This document shows positions 34,753 to 43,687 of a stretch of 64,000 nucleotides of DNA, in pieces. The position numbers and the translations under genes are program-made. A model generated the notes under the pieces. It saw nothing but the letters and a program-made list of their open reading frames with translations, did not search any database and was not told the DNA's origin. Position 1 is the first letter of the stretch, and each line of letters starts with the position of its first letter. The stretch is from Arthrobacter sp. Edens01 (GTDB lineage: Bacteria > Actinomycetota > Actinomycetes > Actinomycetales > Micrococcaceae). The stretch spans positions 978,300-1,042,299 of the forward strand of contig NZ_LKIU01000005.1 of assembly GCF_001307035.1 (NCBI RefSeq), given 5' to 3'.

Positions 34753-35424
34753 ATGAACCACAATTTTGGAACACCGGGCAGCGCGGCACCGCAGATGCCG
34801 ACCAGCCGTTACGTACTGCCGCAGTTCGAAGAGCGCACGCCTTACGGCTTCAAGCGCCAGGACCCGTACACCAAGCTCTTCGAGGACCGCATCATCTTCC
34901 TCGGCGTGCAGGTGGACGACGCTTCGGCAGATGACGTCATGGCCCAGCTGCTGGTCCTTGAATCCACTGACCCGGACCGTGACATCACGCTGTACATCAA
35001 CTCTCCCGGCGGCTCGTTCACGGCCATGACGGCCATTTACGACACCATGCAGTACATCCGCCCCGAGATCCAGACCGTCTGCCTTGGCCAGGCCGCCAGC
35101 GCTGCGGCCGTGCTGCTCGCTGCCGGTACCCCCGGCAAGCGGCTGGCCCTGCCGAACGCCCGCGTGCTGATCCACCAGCCTGCGCTTGGCGGCGGAGAGC
35201 GCGGACAGGCCTCTGACCTGGAAATCCAGGCAGCTGAGGTTATGCGGATGCGTACCTGGCTGGAGGACACCCTGGCCCTGCACTCGAACAAGACGTCTGA
35301 GGAAGTCAACCGGGACATCGAGCGGGACAAGATCCTGACCGCCGCTGGAGCACTTGAATACGGCCTGATTGACCAGGTTCTTGATTCCCGGAAGATCAAG
35401 ACCCCGGCCATCAACAAGAGCTAG
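34753..35424 (+). CDS. clpP2: ATP-dependent Clp protease proteolytic subunit 2
   Basis: 223 residues. N-terminal extension of about 30 residues, then [20 protein letters not shown]. Catalytic Ser in [14 protein letters not shown], His in [10 protein letters not shown], Asp in [14 protein letters not shown]. The ClpP2 hallmark [20 protein letters not shown] is present. It pairs with ClpP1 upstream and is the likely docking face for ClpX, encoded 230 bp downstream after a hairpin terminator. Confidence 0.97.
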   Translation: MNHNFGTPGSAAPQMPTSRYVLPQFEERTPYGFKRQDPYTKLFEDRIIFLGVQVDDASADDVMAQLLVLESTDPDRDITLYINSPGGSFTAMTAIYDTMQYIRPEIQTVCLGQAASAAAVLLAAGTPGKRLALPNARVLIHQPALGGGERGQASDLEIQAAEVMRMRTWLEDTLALHSNKTSEEVNRDIERDKILTAAGALEYGLIDQVLDSRKIKTPAINKS

Positions 35425-35436
35425 AACCAACACTGC

Positions 35437-35468
35437 GCCGTCCCTGCCCGTCATTGGGCGGGGACGGC
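35437..35468 (+). terminator. Terminator after clpP2
   Basis: GCCGTCCCTGCCC (35437-35449) pairs with GGGCGGGGACGGC (35456-35468), one G-T wobble, 6-base loop. Suggests clpX has its own promoter in the 190 bp that follow; a TAGAGT at 35560-35565 is a possible -10. Confidence 0.7.
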
Positions 35469-35657
35469 TGCTGTTTCACCAAACGCGCCGGATGGCCTGA
35501 GGCTCGTAAAAAGGGCGCACCACGGCTTCGGAATTGCTGATTACCCCAACCAAGTGTCCTAGAGTGGATCATGGTTGACTGGCATGGTTTTCCTTCCGGC
35601 ACGTTTTTTCCTCGGCACGGCTACCGCCGTCGGGGACCATCTAAAGGGGACTGAATT

Positions 35658-36950
35658 ATGGCTCGCATTGGTGAGAGCACAGATCTGCTTAAGTGCTCTT
35701 TCTGTGGAAAGAGCCAGAAGCAGGTGCGCAAGCTTATCGCCGGCCCCGGCGTCTACATTTGCGACGAGTGCATCGAACTCTGCAACGAGATCATCGAAGA
35801 GGAACTTTCGGAGACCAGCGAAGGCGATTCCTTCGTCCTCCCCAAGCCCCGCGAGATCTTCGACTCCCTGCAGGAATACGTTATTGGCCAGGAACCGGCA
35901 AAGCGTTCCCTCGCAGTGGCTGTCTACAACCACTACAAGCGCATCCAGGCCGGCCACGCCTCCCGCGGCACCGGAAACCTGGCGGACGCCGTAGGCACCG
36001 AGGACGTCGAGATCGGCAAGTCCAACATCCTGCTGATCGGCCCCACCGGCTGCGGCAAGACCTATCTGGCGCAGACCCTTGCCCGCCGGCTCAACGTGCC
36101 CTTCGCCGTCGCTGACGCCACCGCGCTGACCGAGGCCGGCTACGTGGGCGAGGACGTTGAGAACATCCTCCTCAAGCTCATCCAGGCCGCTGACTACGAC
36201 GTGAAGAAGGCCGAGCAGGGCATCATCTACATCGACGAGATCGACAAGATCTCCCGGAAGAGCGAGAACCCCTCCATCACCCGCGACGTCTCGGGTGAGG
36301 GCGTCCAGCAGGCACTGCTGAAGATCCTTGAAGGCACCGTGGCCTCCGTTCCGCCCCAGGGCGGAAGGAAGCACCCGCACCAGGAATTCATCCAGATCGA
36401 CACCACGAATGTCCTCTTCATCGTGGCCGGTGCGTTCGCAGGCCTGGAGGAGATTATCGGTTCCCGCTCAGGCCGCAAGGGCATCGGTTTCGGTGCGCCG
36501 CTGAACGAAACCAACAAGGACACCGACTCCTACGCGGACGTTATGCCCGAGGACCTGCTGAAGTTCGGTCTGATCCCCGAATTCATCGGGCGCCTGCCGG
36601 TCATCACCACCGTTTCCAACCTTGACCGCTCAGCGCTGATCCAGATCCTCACCGAGCCGAAGAACGCGCTGGTCAAGCAGTTCCAGAAGATGTTCCAGCT
36701 CGACGGCGTCGAACTGGTCTTTGAACCCGAGGCGCTGGACGCCATCGCCGATCAGGCTCTGGGCCGGGGCACCGGTGCACGCGGACTGCGCGCCATCCTG
36801 GAGGAAGTGCTGCTGCCGGTCATGTTCGATCTTCCCAGCCGCGAGGACATTGCCCGCGTGGTTATCACCCGGGAAGCCGTGACGGAGAAGGCTGAACCAA
36901 CGCTCATTTCCCACGACGTCATCGCGAAGCGGCGGAATAAGTCAGCCTGA
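35658..36950 (+). CDS. clpX: ATP-dependent Clp protease ATP-binding subunit ClpX
   Basis: 430 residues. N-terminal C4 zinc-binding domain with Cys13, Cys16, Cys35 and Cys38 (CSFC and CDEC). Walker A GPTGCGKT near residue 128, Walker [11 protein letters not shown], sensor and arginine-finger region [15 protein letters not shown], and pore loop GYVGEDVE. The ClpP-docking loop region follows. Unfolds substrates and feeds them to ClpP1P2. The ATG is preceded by AAGGGG. Transcribed in the same direction as clpP1P2 but after a terminator. Confidence 0.97.
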   Translation: MARIGESTDLLKCSFCGKSQKQVRKLIAGPGVYICDECIELCNEIIEEELSETSEGDSFVLPKPREIFDSLQEYVIGQEPAKRSLAVAVYNHYKRIQAGHASRGTGNLADAVGTEDVEIGKSNILLIGPTGCGKTYLAQTLARRLNVPFAVADATALTEAGYVGEDVENILLKLIQAADYDVKKAEQGIIYIDEIDKISRKSENPSITRDVSGEGVQQALLKILEGTVASVPPQGGRKHPHQEFIQIDTTNVLFIVAGAFAGLEEIIGSRSGRKGIGFGAPLNETNKDTDSYADVMPEDLLKFGLIPEFIGRLPVITTVSNLDRSALIQILTEPKNALVKQFQKMFQLDGVELVFEPEALDAIADQALGRGTGARGLRAILEEVLLPVMFDLPSREDIARVVITREAVTEKAEPTLISHDVIAKRRNKSA

Positions 36951-37013
36951 TTGCGCGCTGGCGCACGTGGGACATGATTCCGTCCGCACCAATTCTTAAC
37001 GAGGAGTAAGCCT

Positions 37014-37625
37014 GTGCCCGAGAATACTGCTGTTGCCGATTTCTGGTTCGATCCCACCTGCCCGTTCGCCTGGGTGACCTCGCGCTGGATGGGTGAAGTC
37101 GAGCAGGTACGCGACGTCCGCACCGAATGGCACGTCATGTCCCTCTCCGTCCTCAACGAAGGACGGGACCTTCCCGAGGACTACCGCGCCCGCATCGACA
37201 AGGCCTGGGGTCCGGTCCGCGTCATCATCGCCGCAGCAGAACTGCACGGCCAGGAGAACATCAAGAAGCTCTACGACGCCATGGGCACCCGCATCCACGT
37301 GCAGGGCATGAAGGATTACGACGCAGTAATCGCAGAGGCTCTGGCCGAAGTTGGACTGCCGGCTGAACTGGCCGACGTCGCCGCTACAGACAAGTTCGAC
37401 ACCCAGCTGCGTGCCTCGCACCAGGAAGCAATCGACAAGGTGGGCGACGACGTCGGCACCCCCGTGGTCGCTTTCAACGGCACCGCCTTCTTCGGTCCCG
37501 TCCTGACCCGAATCCCGCGCGGGGAAGAGGCAGGAAAGATGTTCGACGGCGCACTCGCGCTGGCCTCGAACCCGCACTTCTTCGAAATCAAGCGCAGCCG
37601 CACCGAGAACCCGCAGTTCGGCTAA
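37014..37625 (+). CDS. Mycothiol-dependent nitroreductase-like DsbA-family protein (Rv2466c homologue)
   Basis: 203 residues from GTG 37014, with GAGGAG upstream. It matches the recalled Mycobacterium tuberculosis Rv2466c pattern throughout: [77 protein letters not shown] and [15 protein letters not shown]. Rv2466c reduces substrates, including nitro prodrugs, with mycothiol. The active-site CxxC is CPFA here (Cys16, Ala19), so only the nucleophilic cysteine remains. Lies between clpX and valS, as is common in actinobacteria, and ends at a strong terminator. Confidence 0.9.
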   Translation: MPENTAVADFWFDPTCPFAWVTSRWMGEVEQVRDVRTEWHVMSLSVLNEGRDLPEDYRARIDKAWGPVRVIIAAAELHGQENIKKLYDAMGTRIHVQGMKDYDAVIAEALAEVGLPAELADVAATDKFDTQLRASHQEAIDKVGDDVGTPVVAFNGTAFFGPVLTRIPRGEEAGKMFDGALALASNPHFFEIKRSRTENPQFG

Positions 37626-37639
37626 GAGCCGCTAAACAT

Positions 37640-37675
37640 AAAGTGCCCGGCCGGAATGATCCGGCCGGGCACTTT
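37640..37675. terminator. Bidirectional terminator between nitroreductase-like gene and valS
   Basis: Perfect 15-base arms AAAGTGCCCGGCCGG (37640-37654) and complement (37661-37675), 6-base loop. Shared by convergent genes. Confidence 0.9.
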
Positions 37676-37688
37676 GTGTTTTTGCTGC

Positions 37689-40304
37689 CTACTCTGCGGG
37701 CGCCAGTTCGACGTCGCTTACCGTCAGCTCGGCGTCGGCGGCTTTCAGCTCAAGGTTCCGGACGTTGCCTGCTGCCAGCAGATCAGGCAGGCCGGCACGC
37801 AGCCGCTCAACCAGGGCAGCCGGGGCGGTTACCGTGGCATTGAGGACCTCGGTGCGCTGCTTGACCTTGGCTTCGGACTTGGCCTTGCGGATGCCGCCCA
37901 GTGCCTGGGCAACGGTTCCCAGGATTGCGGCGTCGGCTCCGGTGACACCGGCGGACAGACCCTGAACCTCCGGCCAGGAAGCACGGTGGACGGATCCGGC
38001 GCGCCACCAGCTCCAGACCTCTTCGGTGGCGAAGGGCAGGAACGGGGCGAACAGGCGAAGCAGCGAATCCAGGGTGGTGGCCAGGGTGGCCAGCACGGAG
38101 GCCTGCTCCGCGTCGCCTGCGGCACCGTAGGCGCGGTCCTTGATCAGCTCCACGTAATCGTCCGTGAAGGACCAGAAGAAGGACTCGGTGATCTGCAGCG
38201 CCCGGGCGTAGTCGTAGCTGTCGAACGCCTTGGTCGCGTTGTTCACCACGTCCACCAGCTGCACCAGCAGGGACTGGTCCAGCGGGTTGGTGATAGCCGA
38301 GGCATCATCTTTGACCACATTCGCCTCTGTGGCTCCGAGGTTCAGCACGAACTTTGAGGCGTTCAGAAGCTTGATGGCCAGCCGGCGGCCGATCTTCATC
38401 TGTGCGATCTCGTAAGCGGTATCCGCGCCAAGGCGGGCCGAGGCAGCCCAGTAGCGGACGGCGTCGGACCCGTATTCATTGAGCACATCGGTGGGGACCA
38501 CCACGTTGCCCTTGGACTTGGACATCTTCTTGCGGTCCGGGTCCAGGATCCAGCCGGAGATGGCGGCGTGCCTCCACGGGGCAGCGTGCTGCAGCGCGTC
38601 GGCGCGGACCACGGAGGAGAACAGCCAGGTACGGATGATGTCGTGGCCCTGCGGGCGCAGGTCGAACGGGAAGACCTTGGAGAACAGGTCCTCGTCCACA
38701 CCCCAGCCGCCCACGATCTGCGGGGTGAGCGACGAGGTTGCCCAGGTGTCCAGCACATCGGCGTCGCCGATGAAGCCGCCGGGCTGGTTGCGCTGCGACT
38801 CCTCGTAGCCCGGCGCCGGGTCGGCAGCCGGATCAGCCGGGAGTGCCTCGAAGGCAGGCAGGATTGGGTTGTCGTAGTCCGGGTTGCCGGAGTTATCCAG
38901 CGGGTACCAGACCGGAACCGGCACACCGAAGAAGCGCTGGCGGGACACCAGCCAGTCACCGTTCAGGCCTTCGATCCAATTCTCGTAGCGGGAGCGCATG
39001 AACGCCGGGTGGAAGTCGATTTCCTTGCCGCGGGCGATCAGGGCCTCGCGGCGGTCCGCGTCGCGTCCGCCGTTGCGGATGTACCACTGGCGGCTGGTGA
39101 CAACCTCAAGCGGCTTGTCACCCTTTTCGAAGAAGTTCACCGGGTGGGTGATCTTCTTCGGTTCGCCGTCCAGGTCGCCGCTTTCGCGGAGCATCTCCAC
39201 GACGGCTTCCTTGGCGCTGAAGACTGTCTTGCCGGCAACGGCGGCGTAGTTTTCCCGGGCCGCGTCAGTCTGAATCCATTCCGGGGTGTCCGCAAGGATG
39301 CGGCCGTCGCGGCCGATCACGGCGCGGGTGGGCAGGTTCAGTTCACGCCACCAGGTGACGTCAGTGAGGTCGCCGAAGGTACAGATCATCGCAATGCCCG
39401 AGCCCTTGTCCGGCTTGGCCAGCGGGTGCGCCTTGACTTCAACCTCAACGTCGAAAAGCGGGGACTTCACCGTGGTGCCGAACAGACGCTGGTAGCGCTC
39501 GTCGTCGGGGTGTGCCACCAGCGCCACGCAGGCGGGGAGCAGTTCCGGGCGGGTGGTCTCGATGTAGATCTTTTCGCCGTCCGGGGCGTGGAAGCTGACC
39601 CTGTGGTACGCGCCGGGCTGCTCGCGGTCCTCAAGCTCGGCCTGGGCTACAGCGGTGCGGAAGGTGACATCCCAGAGGGTGGGGGCTTCGGCCATGTAGG
39701 CGTCGCCGGCCTTCAGGTTCTCCAGGAAGGCTCGCTGGCTGACGGCGCGGGAGTGGTCGTCAATGGTCCGGTAAGTGCGGGTCCAGTCGACGGACAGGCC
39801 AAGGGTGCTGAAGAGGTTCTCGAAGACCTTTTCGTCCTCCACAGCCAGCTCTTCGCAGAGTTCGATGAAGTTGCGGCGGGAGATGACGTCGAAGTCGCGC
39901 TGGTTCTTTGGGGCCGTTGCCGGCGGACGGTAATCGGGATCGTACGGCCTGGTCGGATCGCAGCGGACGCCGTAGTAGTTCTGCACCCGGCGTTCGGTGG
40001 GAAGGCCGTTGTCGTCCCAGCCCATCGGGTAAAAGACGTTCTTGCCCTTCATCCGCTGGTAGCGGGCCAGGACATCAGTCTGCGTGTAGGAGAACATGTG
40101 TCCTACGTGCAGGGAACCTGAAGCAGTCGGCGGGGGAGTGTCAATCGAGTAGACCTCATCCCGGACCGTGTCGGGATCAAAGGCGTACGTGCCCTCCTCG
40201 CGCCAGCGGCGGCTAAGGGTCTCTTCCAGCCCTTCCAGGGCGGGTTTGTCAGGAACGGAAACGGTCGCAGCGGGCGTGTCTGTGCCCGGGATATTGTCAG
40301 CCAT
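37689..40304 (-). CDS. valS: Valyl-tRNA synthetase
   Basis: 871 residues. HIGH-type motif in TASGSLHVGHMFSYTQTD (about 40-57), GWDDNGLPTERRVQNYYG after it, the editing domain in the middle, and KMSKS in DRKKMSKSKGNVVVP. The C-terminal part has the anticodon-binding helices and a short coiled-coil arm. Charges tRNA-Val and hydrolyses mischarged Thr-tRNA. Divergent from the DUF488 gene. No T-box or other leader element was recognised in the 110 bp upstream. Confidence 0.97.
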   Translation of the reverse strand: MADNIPGTDTPAATVSVPDKPALEGLEETLSRRWREEGTYAFDPDTVRDEVYSIDTPPPTASGSLHVGHMFSYTQTDVLARYQRMKGKNVFYPMGWDDNGLPTERRVQNYYGVRCDPTRPYDPDYRPPATAPKNQRDFDVISRRNFIELCEELAVEDEKVFENLFSTLGLSVDWTRTYRTIDDHSRAVSQRAFLENLKAGDAYMAEAPTLWDVTFRTAVAQAELEDREQPGAYHRVSFHAPDGEKIYIETTRPELLPACVALVAHPDDERYQRLFGTTVKSPLFDVEVEVKAHPLAKPDKGSGIAMICTFGDLTDVTWWRELNLPTRAVIGRDGRILADTPEWIQTDAARENYAAVAGKTVFSAKEAVVEMLRESGDLDGEPKKITHPVNFFEKGDKPLEVVTSRQWYIRNGGRDADRREALIARGKEIDFHPAFMRSRYENWIEGLNGDWLVSRQRFFGVPVPVWYPLDNSGNPDYDNPILPAFEALPADPAADPAPGYEESQRNQPGGFIGDADVLDTWATSSLTPQIVGGWGVDEDLFSKVFPFDLRPQGHDIIRTWLFSSVVRADALQHAAPWRHAAISGWILDPDRKKMSKSKGNVVVPTDVLNEYGSDAVRYWAASARLGADTAYEIAQMKIGRRLAIKLLNASKFVLNLGATEANVVKDDASAITNPLDQSLLVQLVDVVNNATKAFDSYDYARALQITESFFWSFTDDYVELIKDRAYGAAGDAEQASVLATLATTLDSLLRLFAPFLPFATEEVWSWWRAGSVHRASWPEVQGLSAGVTGADAAILGTVAQALGGIRKAKSEAKVKQRTEVLNATVTAPAALVERLRAGLPDLLAAGNVRNLELKAADAELTVSDVELAPAE

Positions 40305-40416
40305 GGTGCCATTCTCCCACGGGTGCCGGTGCCCTCGTCATCTGTGTCGTGGTCTGCGAACTCCCGTTGCCGCAGGCCCCTTCCGGGGGCACCTGCAGCG
40401 GCCTAGCATCCGGTAC

Positions 40417-40785
40417 ATGGCTGAAATGTATCCGTCCCAGGTGCGCGTGCGGCGCATTTATGCAGAGCCCGACGGCGGTTTCCGGGTGCTGGTGGACCGG
40501 CTCTGGCCGCGCGGGGTCTCCAAGGCGCGGGCTGACCTGGACGAGTGGTTCAAGGAAGGAGCACCCAGTACAGAGCTGCGGGAGTGGTTTGGGCACCAGC
40601 CGGAGAGGTGGCAGGGCTTCGTGGAGCGCTACACGCAGGAGCTGGAGGATAACGACGCCGTAGCTGACTTCGCGGCCGCCTGCGCTTCCCGGCCGGACAC
40701 GGTGCTGCTGTACGGCACGCGGAACGAGCAGGAGAACGAGGCGGTGGTGCTGCGGGACTACTTGCTGGGCCGGAACTTCACGTAG
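40417..40785 (+). CDS. DUF488 family protein
   Basis: 122 residues from ATG 40417 (ATG 40426 also possible). The family motif RVLVDRLWPRGVSKARADLD is clear, then EWFGHQPERWQGFVERY and a C-terminal TVLLYGTRNEQENEAVVLRDYL, where other members have LLYAAKDxxHNxAxVL. Function is unknown; members are small soluble proteins in many bacteria. The 3' end overlaps the convergent PGPGW gene by 28 bases. Confidence 0.88.
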   Translation: MAEMYPSQVRVRRIYAEPDGGFRVLVDRLWPRGVSKARADLDEWFKEGAPSTELREWFGHQPERWQGFVERYTQELEDNDAVADFAAACASRPDTVLLYGTRNEQENEAVVLRDYLLGRNFT

Positions 40786-41201
40786 CTGTACACCACCAGG
40801 GCGATGGCAATGCAGCCGGAGAGAATAAGTGCCGTTCCCGTGGTCCAGCCGCCCGGAAGCCACCACGTGTCCTCCAGCGGCCACCACGAGGGCACCCTGC
40901 GCCACAGTCCCCAGGTGATACCGGCAGCGATTAGCGTCAGGGCACTGGTCAGGGCAACGGCAATCCGGCCCCAGGACTGCACCCCCTGTTCGGCCGCGCG
41001 GAAGGCCTGGACTTTCACGGGATGCAGCCAGCGGCTGGCCCAGTGGTAGCGAAGGGACAGGATTGCCAGGCCGGCGACCAGCATGAGCAGGCCCGGACCG
41101 GGAAGCACCAGGGCGACAGCTCCGAGCGCAATCAGGGTCCAGCCGGCCACTTCAATGCCCGTGCGGCGGACCCAGGCGGGGATTCTGTCAGTGCGCGGCA
41201 T
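40758..41201 (-). CDS. PGPGW (TIGR02611-like) transmembrane protein
   Basis: 147 residues from ATG 41201. The defining motif is LVLPGPGLLMLVAGLAILS in the first hydrophobic hairpin, followed by a basic loop (HWASRWLHPVKVQAF) and two more hydrophobic segments (VALTSALTLIAAGITWGLW, ALILSGCIAIALVVYSYV). Small integral membrane protein of unknown function, found widely in actinobacteria. Overlaps the DUF488 gene tail to tail and faces the inverted-repeat cassette upstream. Confidence 0.85.
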   Translation of the reverse strand: MPRTDRIPAWVRRTGIEVAGWTLIALGAVALVLPGPGLLMLVAGLAILSLRYHWASRWLHPVKVQAFRAAEQGVQSWGRIAVALTSALTLIAAGITWGLWRRVPSWWPLEDTWWLPGGWTTGTALILSGCIAIALVVYSYVKFRPSK

Positions 41202-41274
41202 GCTTCCAGCTTCGCATAACGTCTGCCCCGGACCGATACTGCCGGGGCGGTCGGCGGAGGGGTTGGCCGTGCAT

Positions 41275-41364
41275 GGTTTCCCAGTCGTCGTTGCGGGTGT
41301 TGCTTGTGTGGTCCCGCAGGTGGTTGTGGGTAACGGGCGGTGGGAATCCGTGCGCACGGAGCCG
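41275..41364 (+). repeat. Copy 1 of a 90-bp inverted repeat flanking the nuclease gene
   Basis: Aligns without gaps to the reverse complement of 42379-42468; by hand count 61 of 90 bases match. Shared blocks include GTTTCCCAG at the outer end and TGGGAATCCGTGCG at the inner end of this copy. Read in the matching frame both copies give FPxxVxGVxxxVP then WESVR. It lies in the 237 bp between the PGPGW gene and the nuclease gene, which has nothing else recognisable. Confidence 0.75.
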
Positions 41365-41438
41365 TCCACCGGCGTCGTCCGTCCCTGCACAGCCGGCCGA
41401 ACCGCTCCTCGAACGATTCTCTTTCCACCTATGCATCC

Positions 41439-42293
41439 GTGGACAGCATACGGACCCAGCGCGGGCGGCAGTCTGGATCTGTGCATGCTATCGAGGCAGT
41501 CTGCCAAATCCATTACGGAGTGATCAGCACCGGAGCGCTCGCCGCCAATGGGTTTGGCCGCTCCAAGGTAGCGGCCGCTGAACGCAGTGGACTGCTGCAG
41601 CGTGCGGGCCGGGGCTACTACCGCTTGGAGGGTGCGCCCGCAGAGCTGGTTGCCGCCGCTTCGCTGGGGATGTCCCTGACATGCGTGTCTGCGGCTGATG
41701 TGCAGGGGTGGTGGGTACTGAATCGGCCCGACGGGCTGCATTTGCGTGCTGACAAGTCGGTCCATGGCCCCGGAATCCATCTCCACCGGGGCAGGAGGTC
41801 AGCGGCGAGGCTGGTGTGTTCGCCGTCGGCCATAGTCCTGGACGCATTCCGGTGTCTTCCGCAACTTGATGCGCTGCTGATTGCCGAATCAGCTGTTGCC
41901 CGCAATGCCGTCTCAAAGTCGGCGCTTATCCGTGCCTTCAATCGGCCGCAGGACTGGCGCGTCCGTGCACTTCTGGAAGGAACGAGCCGGAAGACGGCCT
42001 CACCGCTGGAGGTCTGCGCCCGCTACCACTTATGGGCAGCAGGGCTTCCGGTTCAGCGGGAAGTGATGGTTGCGGGTGTGGGGCGCGTGGACTTTCTGGT
42101 TGGCGAACGGCTCATCGTGGAAATAGACGGCTATGAGTTTCACAGCGGCCGGAATGAGTACCGTAAGGATCGGGATCGATGGAACCGTGCCACGGCTCAG
42201 GGATTCATTACCCTGCGCATCACTGCCGAGATGATCCTTCGGAACCCGGAGGAGTTCGTCCGGCTAGTCCGAGCAGCGGCTGCTAGAGCCTGA
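41439..42293 (+). CDS. wHTH (AbiEi-like) plus DUF559 nuclease-domain protein
   Basis: About 284 residues if read from GTG 41439; GTG 41481 (VHAIEAVCQIH) is an alternative and the frame is open further upstream. The N-terminal part, GVISTGALAANGFGRSKVAA then GLLQRAGRGYYRL, resembles the winged-helix of AbiEi-type antitoxins. The C-terminal 100 residues hold a Vsr/DUF559 endonuclease fold: GVGRVDFLVGERLIVEIDGYEFHS, with the Asp and the E-x-D of a PD-(D/E)xK site, then KDRDRWNRATAQGFITLRI. Such proteins are numerous in Micrococcaceae but have no agreed role; defence or a toxin-antitoxin relation is conjecture. Flanked by inverted repeats. Confidence 0.78.
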   Translation: MDSIRTQRGRQSGSVHAIEAVCQIHYGVISTGALAANGFGRSKVAAAERSGLLQRAGRGYYRLEGAPAELVAAASLGMSLTCVSAADVQGWWVLNRPDGLHLRADKSVHGPGIHLHRGRRSAARLVCSPSAIVLDAFRCLPQLDALLIAESAVARNAVSKSALIRAFNRPQDWRVRALLEGTSRKTASPLEVCARYHLWAAGLPVQREVMVAGVGRVDFLVGERLIVEIDGYEFHSGRNEYRKDRDRWNRATAQGFITLRITAEMILRNPEEFVRLVRAAAARA

Positions 42294-42378
42294 AATGGAC
42301 GCTCCGGTCCGGTCATCGGCTCCGGCTTGGTGCTGCAAATGAGGTGGGGTTTCGGCCCCAGCAGTTCCCCGGAAACTA

Positions 42379-42468
42379 CGGGCGGAGACGCACGGATTCC
42401 CAGCCGTCGTTGTATACGGCAGCCAGTGGGACCTCACGGGTAACACCGGTAACGAGGGCTGGGAAACT
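42379..42468 (-). repeat. Copy 2 of the 90-bp inverted repeat
   Basis: Reverse complement aligns to 41275-41364 without gaps. On this strand it reads FPALVTGVTREVP and NDGWESVRLRP followed by a stop. Upstream on this strand (42500-42570) there is a duplicated TCGCGGCGG word. The 325 bp between the nuclease gene and the SDR gene contain no other feature I could support. Confidence 0.75.
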
Positions 42469-42618
42469 GCGCCGCCCAGGGCGCCACGAGCCTGCTGAGC
42501 ACGCAGCCCCGTCACCCGCGTAGCCTGGCCGCCGCGACGCAGCGAGACAGCCCACCGCCGCGACACAGCACGACCCGCACCGGGCCGCAGGCAACACAAG
42601 TTCGCTAGGGTTGCTCCC

Positions 42619-43362
42619 ATGACGAACAAGCGCGTGGTTGTAACCGGAGCAAGCTCGGGAATCGGTGCGGCAGCAGTCCGTGCCCTGCGGAAGACAGGTT
42701 GGGACGTCATCGCCGTCGCCCGCCGCCGGGAACGCCTGCAGGAACTGGCAGAGGAAACCGGCGCCCGGATCGTTGCCTGCGACGTCACCGACCGCCAGTC
42801 CGTGGATGCAATGGCCCGCGAGGTGCTGGCAGACGGGGGAGTGGACGCCATCGTCAACAACGCCGGAGGCGCTTTCGGCATGGACCCGGTAGCGGCAGGC
42901 AAGCCCGAAGACTGGGTAAACATGTACAACGTCAACGTGCTTGGCGCGCTCAACGTGACCCAGGCCTTCCTTCCGGCACTGCGGGACAACGGGCACGGCT
43001 CCATCCTGATGCTCACCTCAACCGCCGCGCTCGCAGCCTACGAAGGCGGAGCCGGATACTGTGCAGCCAAGGCCGGGGAACAGGCGATGACCCAGGCACT
43101 GCGGCTGGAGGAAGCCGAACACAACGTGCGCGTCATCGAGATCCTGCCGGGCATGGTGAAGACGGAGGAGTTCTCCCTGAACCGGCTCGGCGACGCAGCA
43201 GCCGCGGAGAAAATCTACGCCGGCGTCGAAAAGCCCCTCACGGCAGAGGACGTTGCAGACGTCATGGCCTACGCCCTGAACGCGCCGCACCACGTCAACC
43301 TCGACCAGGTGGTCATCCGTCCCGTGGCCCAGGCTGCGCAGCACAAGGTGATCCGCCGCTAG
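42619..43362 (+). CDS. Short-chain dehydrogenase/reductase
   Basis: 247 residues. Classical SDR: cofactor motif VVVTGASSGIGAAAV (TGxxxGxG), DVTDRQSVD, NNAGG, catalytic Ser in LMLTSTAALA, and YCAAKAG with Tyr and Lys of the YxxxK site. The basic residues after the second strand (VARRRERL) favour NADP(H). Closest in pattern to YdfG/serine-dehydrogenase-like SDRs with the C-terminal LTAEDVADVMAYALNAPHHVN. Substrate not determined. Lies alone between the repeat cassette and the ileS leader. Confidence 0.92.
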   Translation: MTNKRVVVTGASSGIGAAAVRALRKTGWDVIAVARRRERLQELAEETGARIVACDVTDRQSVDAMAREVLADGGVDAIVNNAGGAFGMDPVAAGKPEDWVNMYNVNVLGALNVTQAFLPALRDNGHGSILMLTSTAALAAYEGGAGYCAAKAGEQAMTQALRLEEAEHNVRVIEILPGMVKTEEFSLNRLGDAAAAEKIYAGVEKPLTAEDVADVMAYALNAPHHVNLDQVVIRPVAQAAQHKVIRR

Positions 43363-43380
43363 CCTCCCGCAGGCCGGGGC

Positions 43381-43411
43381 TTCGACATCAGCCCCGGCCG
43401 TGGCCTAAACT
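43381..43411 (+). promoter_or_regulatory. Candidate promoter for the ileS T-box leader
   Basis: TTCGAC (43381-43386) and TAAACT (43406-43411) with a 19-base spacer, just upstream of the T-box stem carrying the specifier. Spacing is at the long end, so support is modest. Confidence 0.35.
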
Positions 43412-43420
43412 GGCCCAAGC

Positions 43421-43681
43421 AGCTTTGACCCGGCCATCACCGGTGAGCTTCCGGAAGAACAGTGCAGAACTCAAGCAGAACTGAATGCGCCTAGTAGAAC
43501 CGGACGGGTAAGCCCGTCACAGCAGTCAACGAGCGGCAGCCGGCGCGCACCCATCAGGATTGGGCGTACGACGGCGGCAAGCGAGGTGGTACCGCGGCTT
43601 ATCCCCGGCGTTCGCGCCGGGAAGACAAGTTCGCCCTCGCATCCTGTTTCACAGCCAGATTCATTTGCCGCTACCAGGATG
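43421..43681 (+). promoter_or_regulatory. Translational T-box riboswitch (tRNA-Ile) upstream of ileS
   Basis: The T-box core TGGTACCGCGG is at 43587-43597. Its helix is closed by GCGAGG (43581-43586) with CCTCGC (43635-43640), enclosing an inner hairpin CCCGGCG/CGCCGGG. A short specifier stem near 43429-43445 exposes ATC (43436-43438), an isoleucine codon. The alternative helix pairs CATCCTG (43640-43646) with CAGGATG (43675-43681), hiding the ribosome-binding site of ileS. Uncharged tRNA-Ile would favour the first helix and free the site. The very short stem I is the known actinobacterial ileS type, acting on translation. Confidence 0.92.
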
Positions 43682-43687
43682 ACGAAC

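Noticed and set aside
42500-42570. Duplicated TCGCGGCGG word as a direct-repeat array or part of a CRISPR
   Set aside because: Only two short imperfect copies, no regular spacers, and such words are expected at this GC content.
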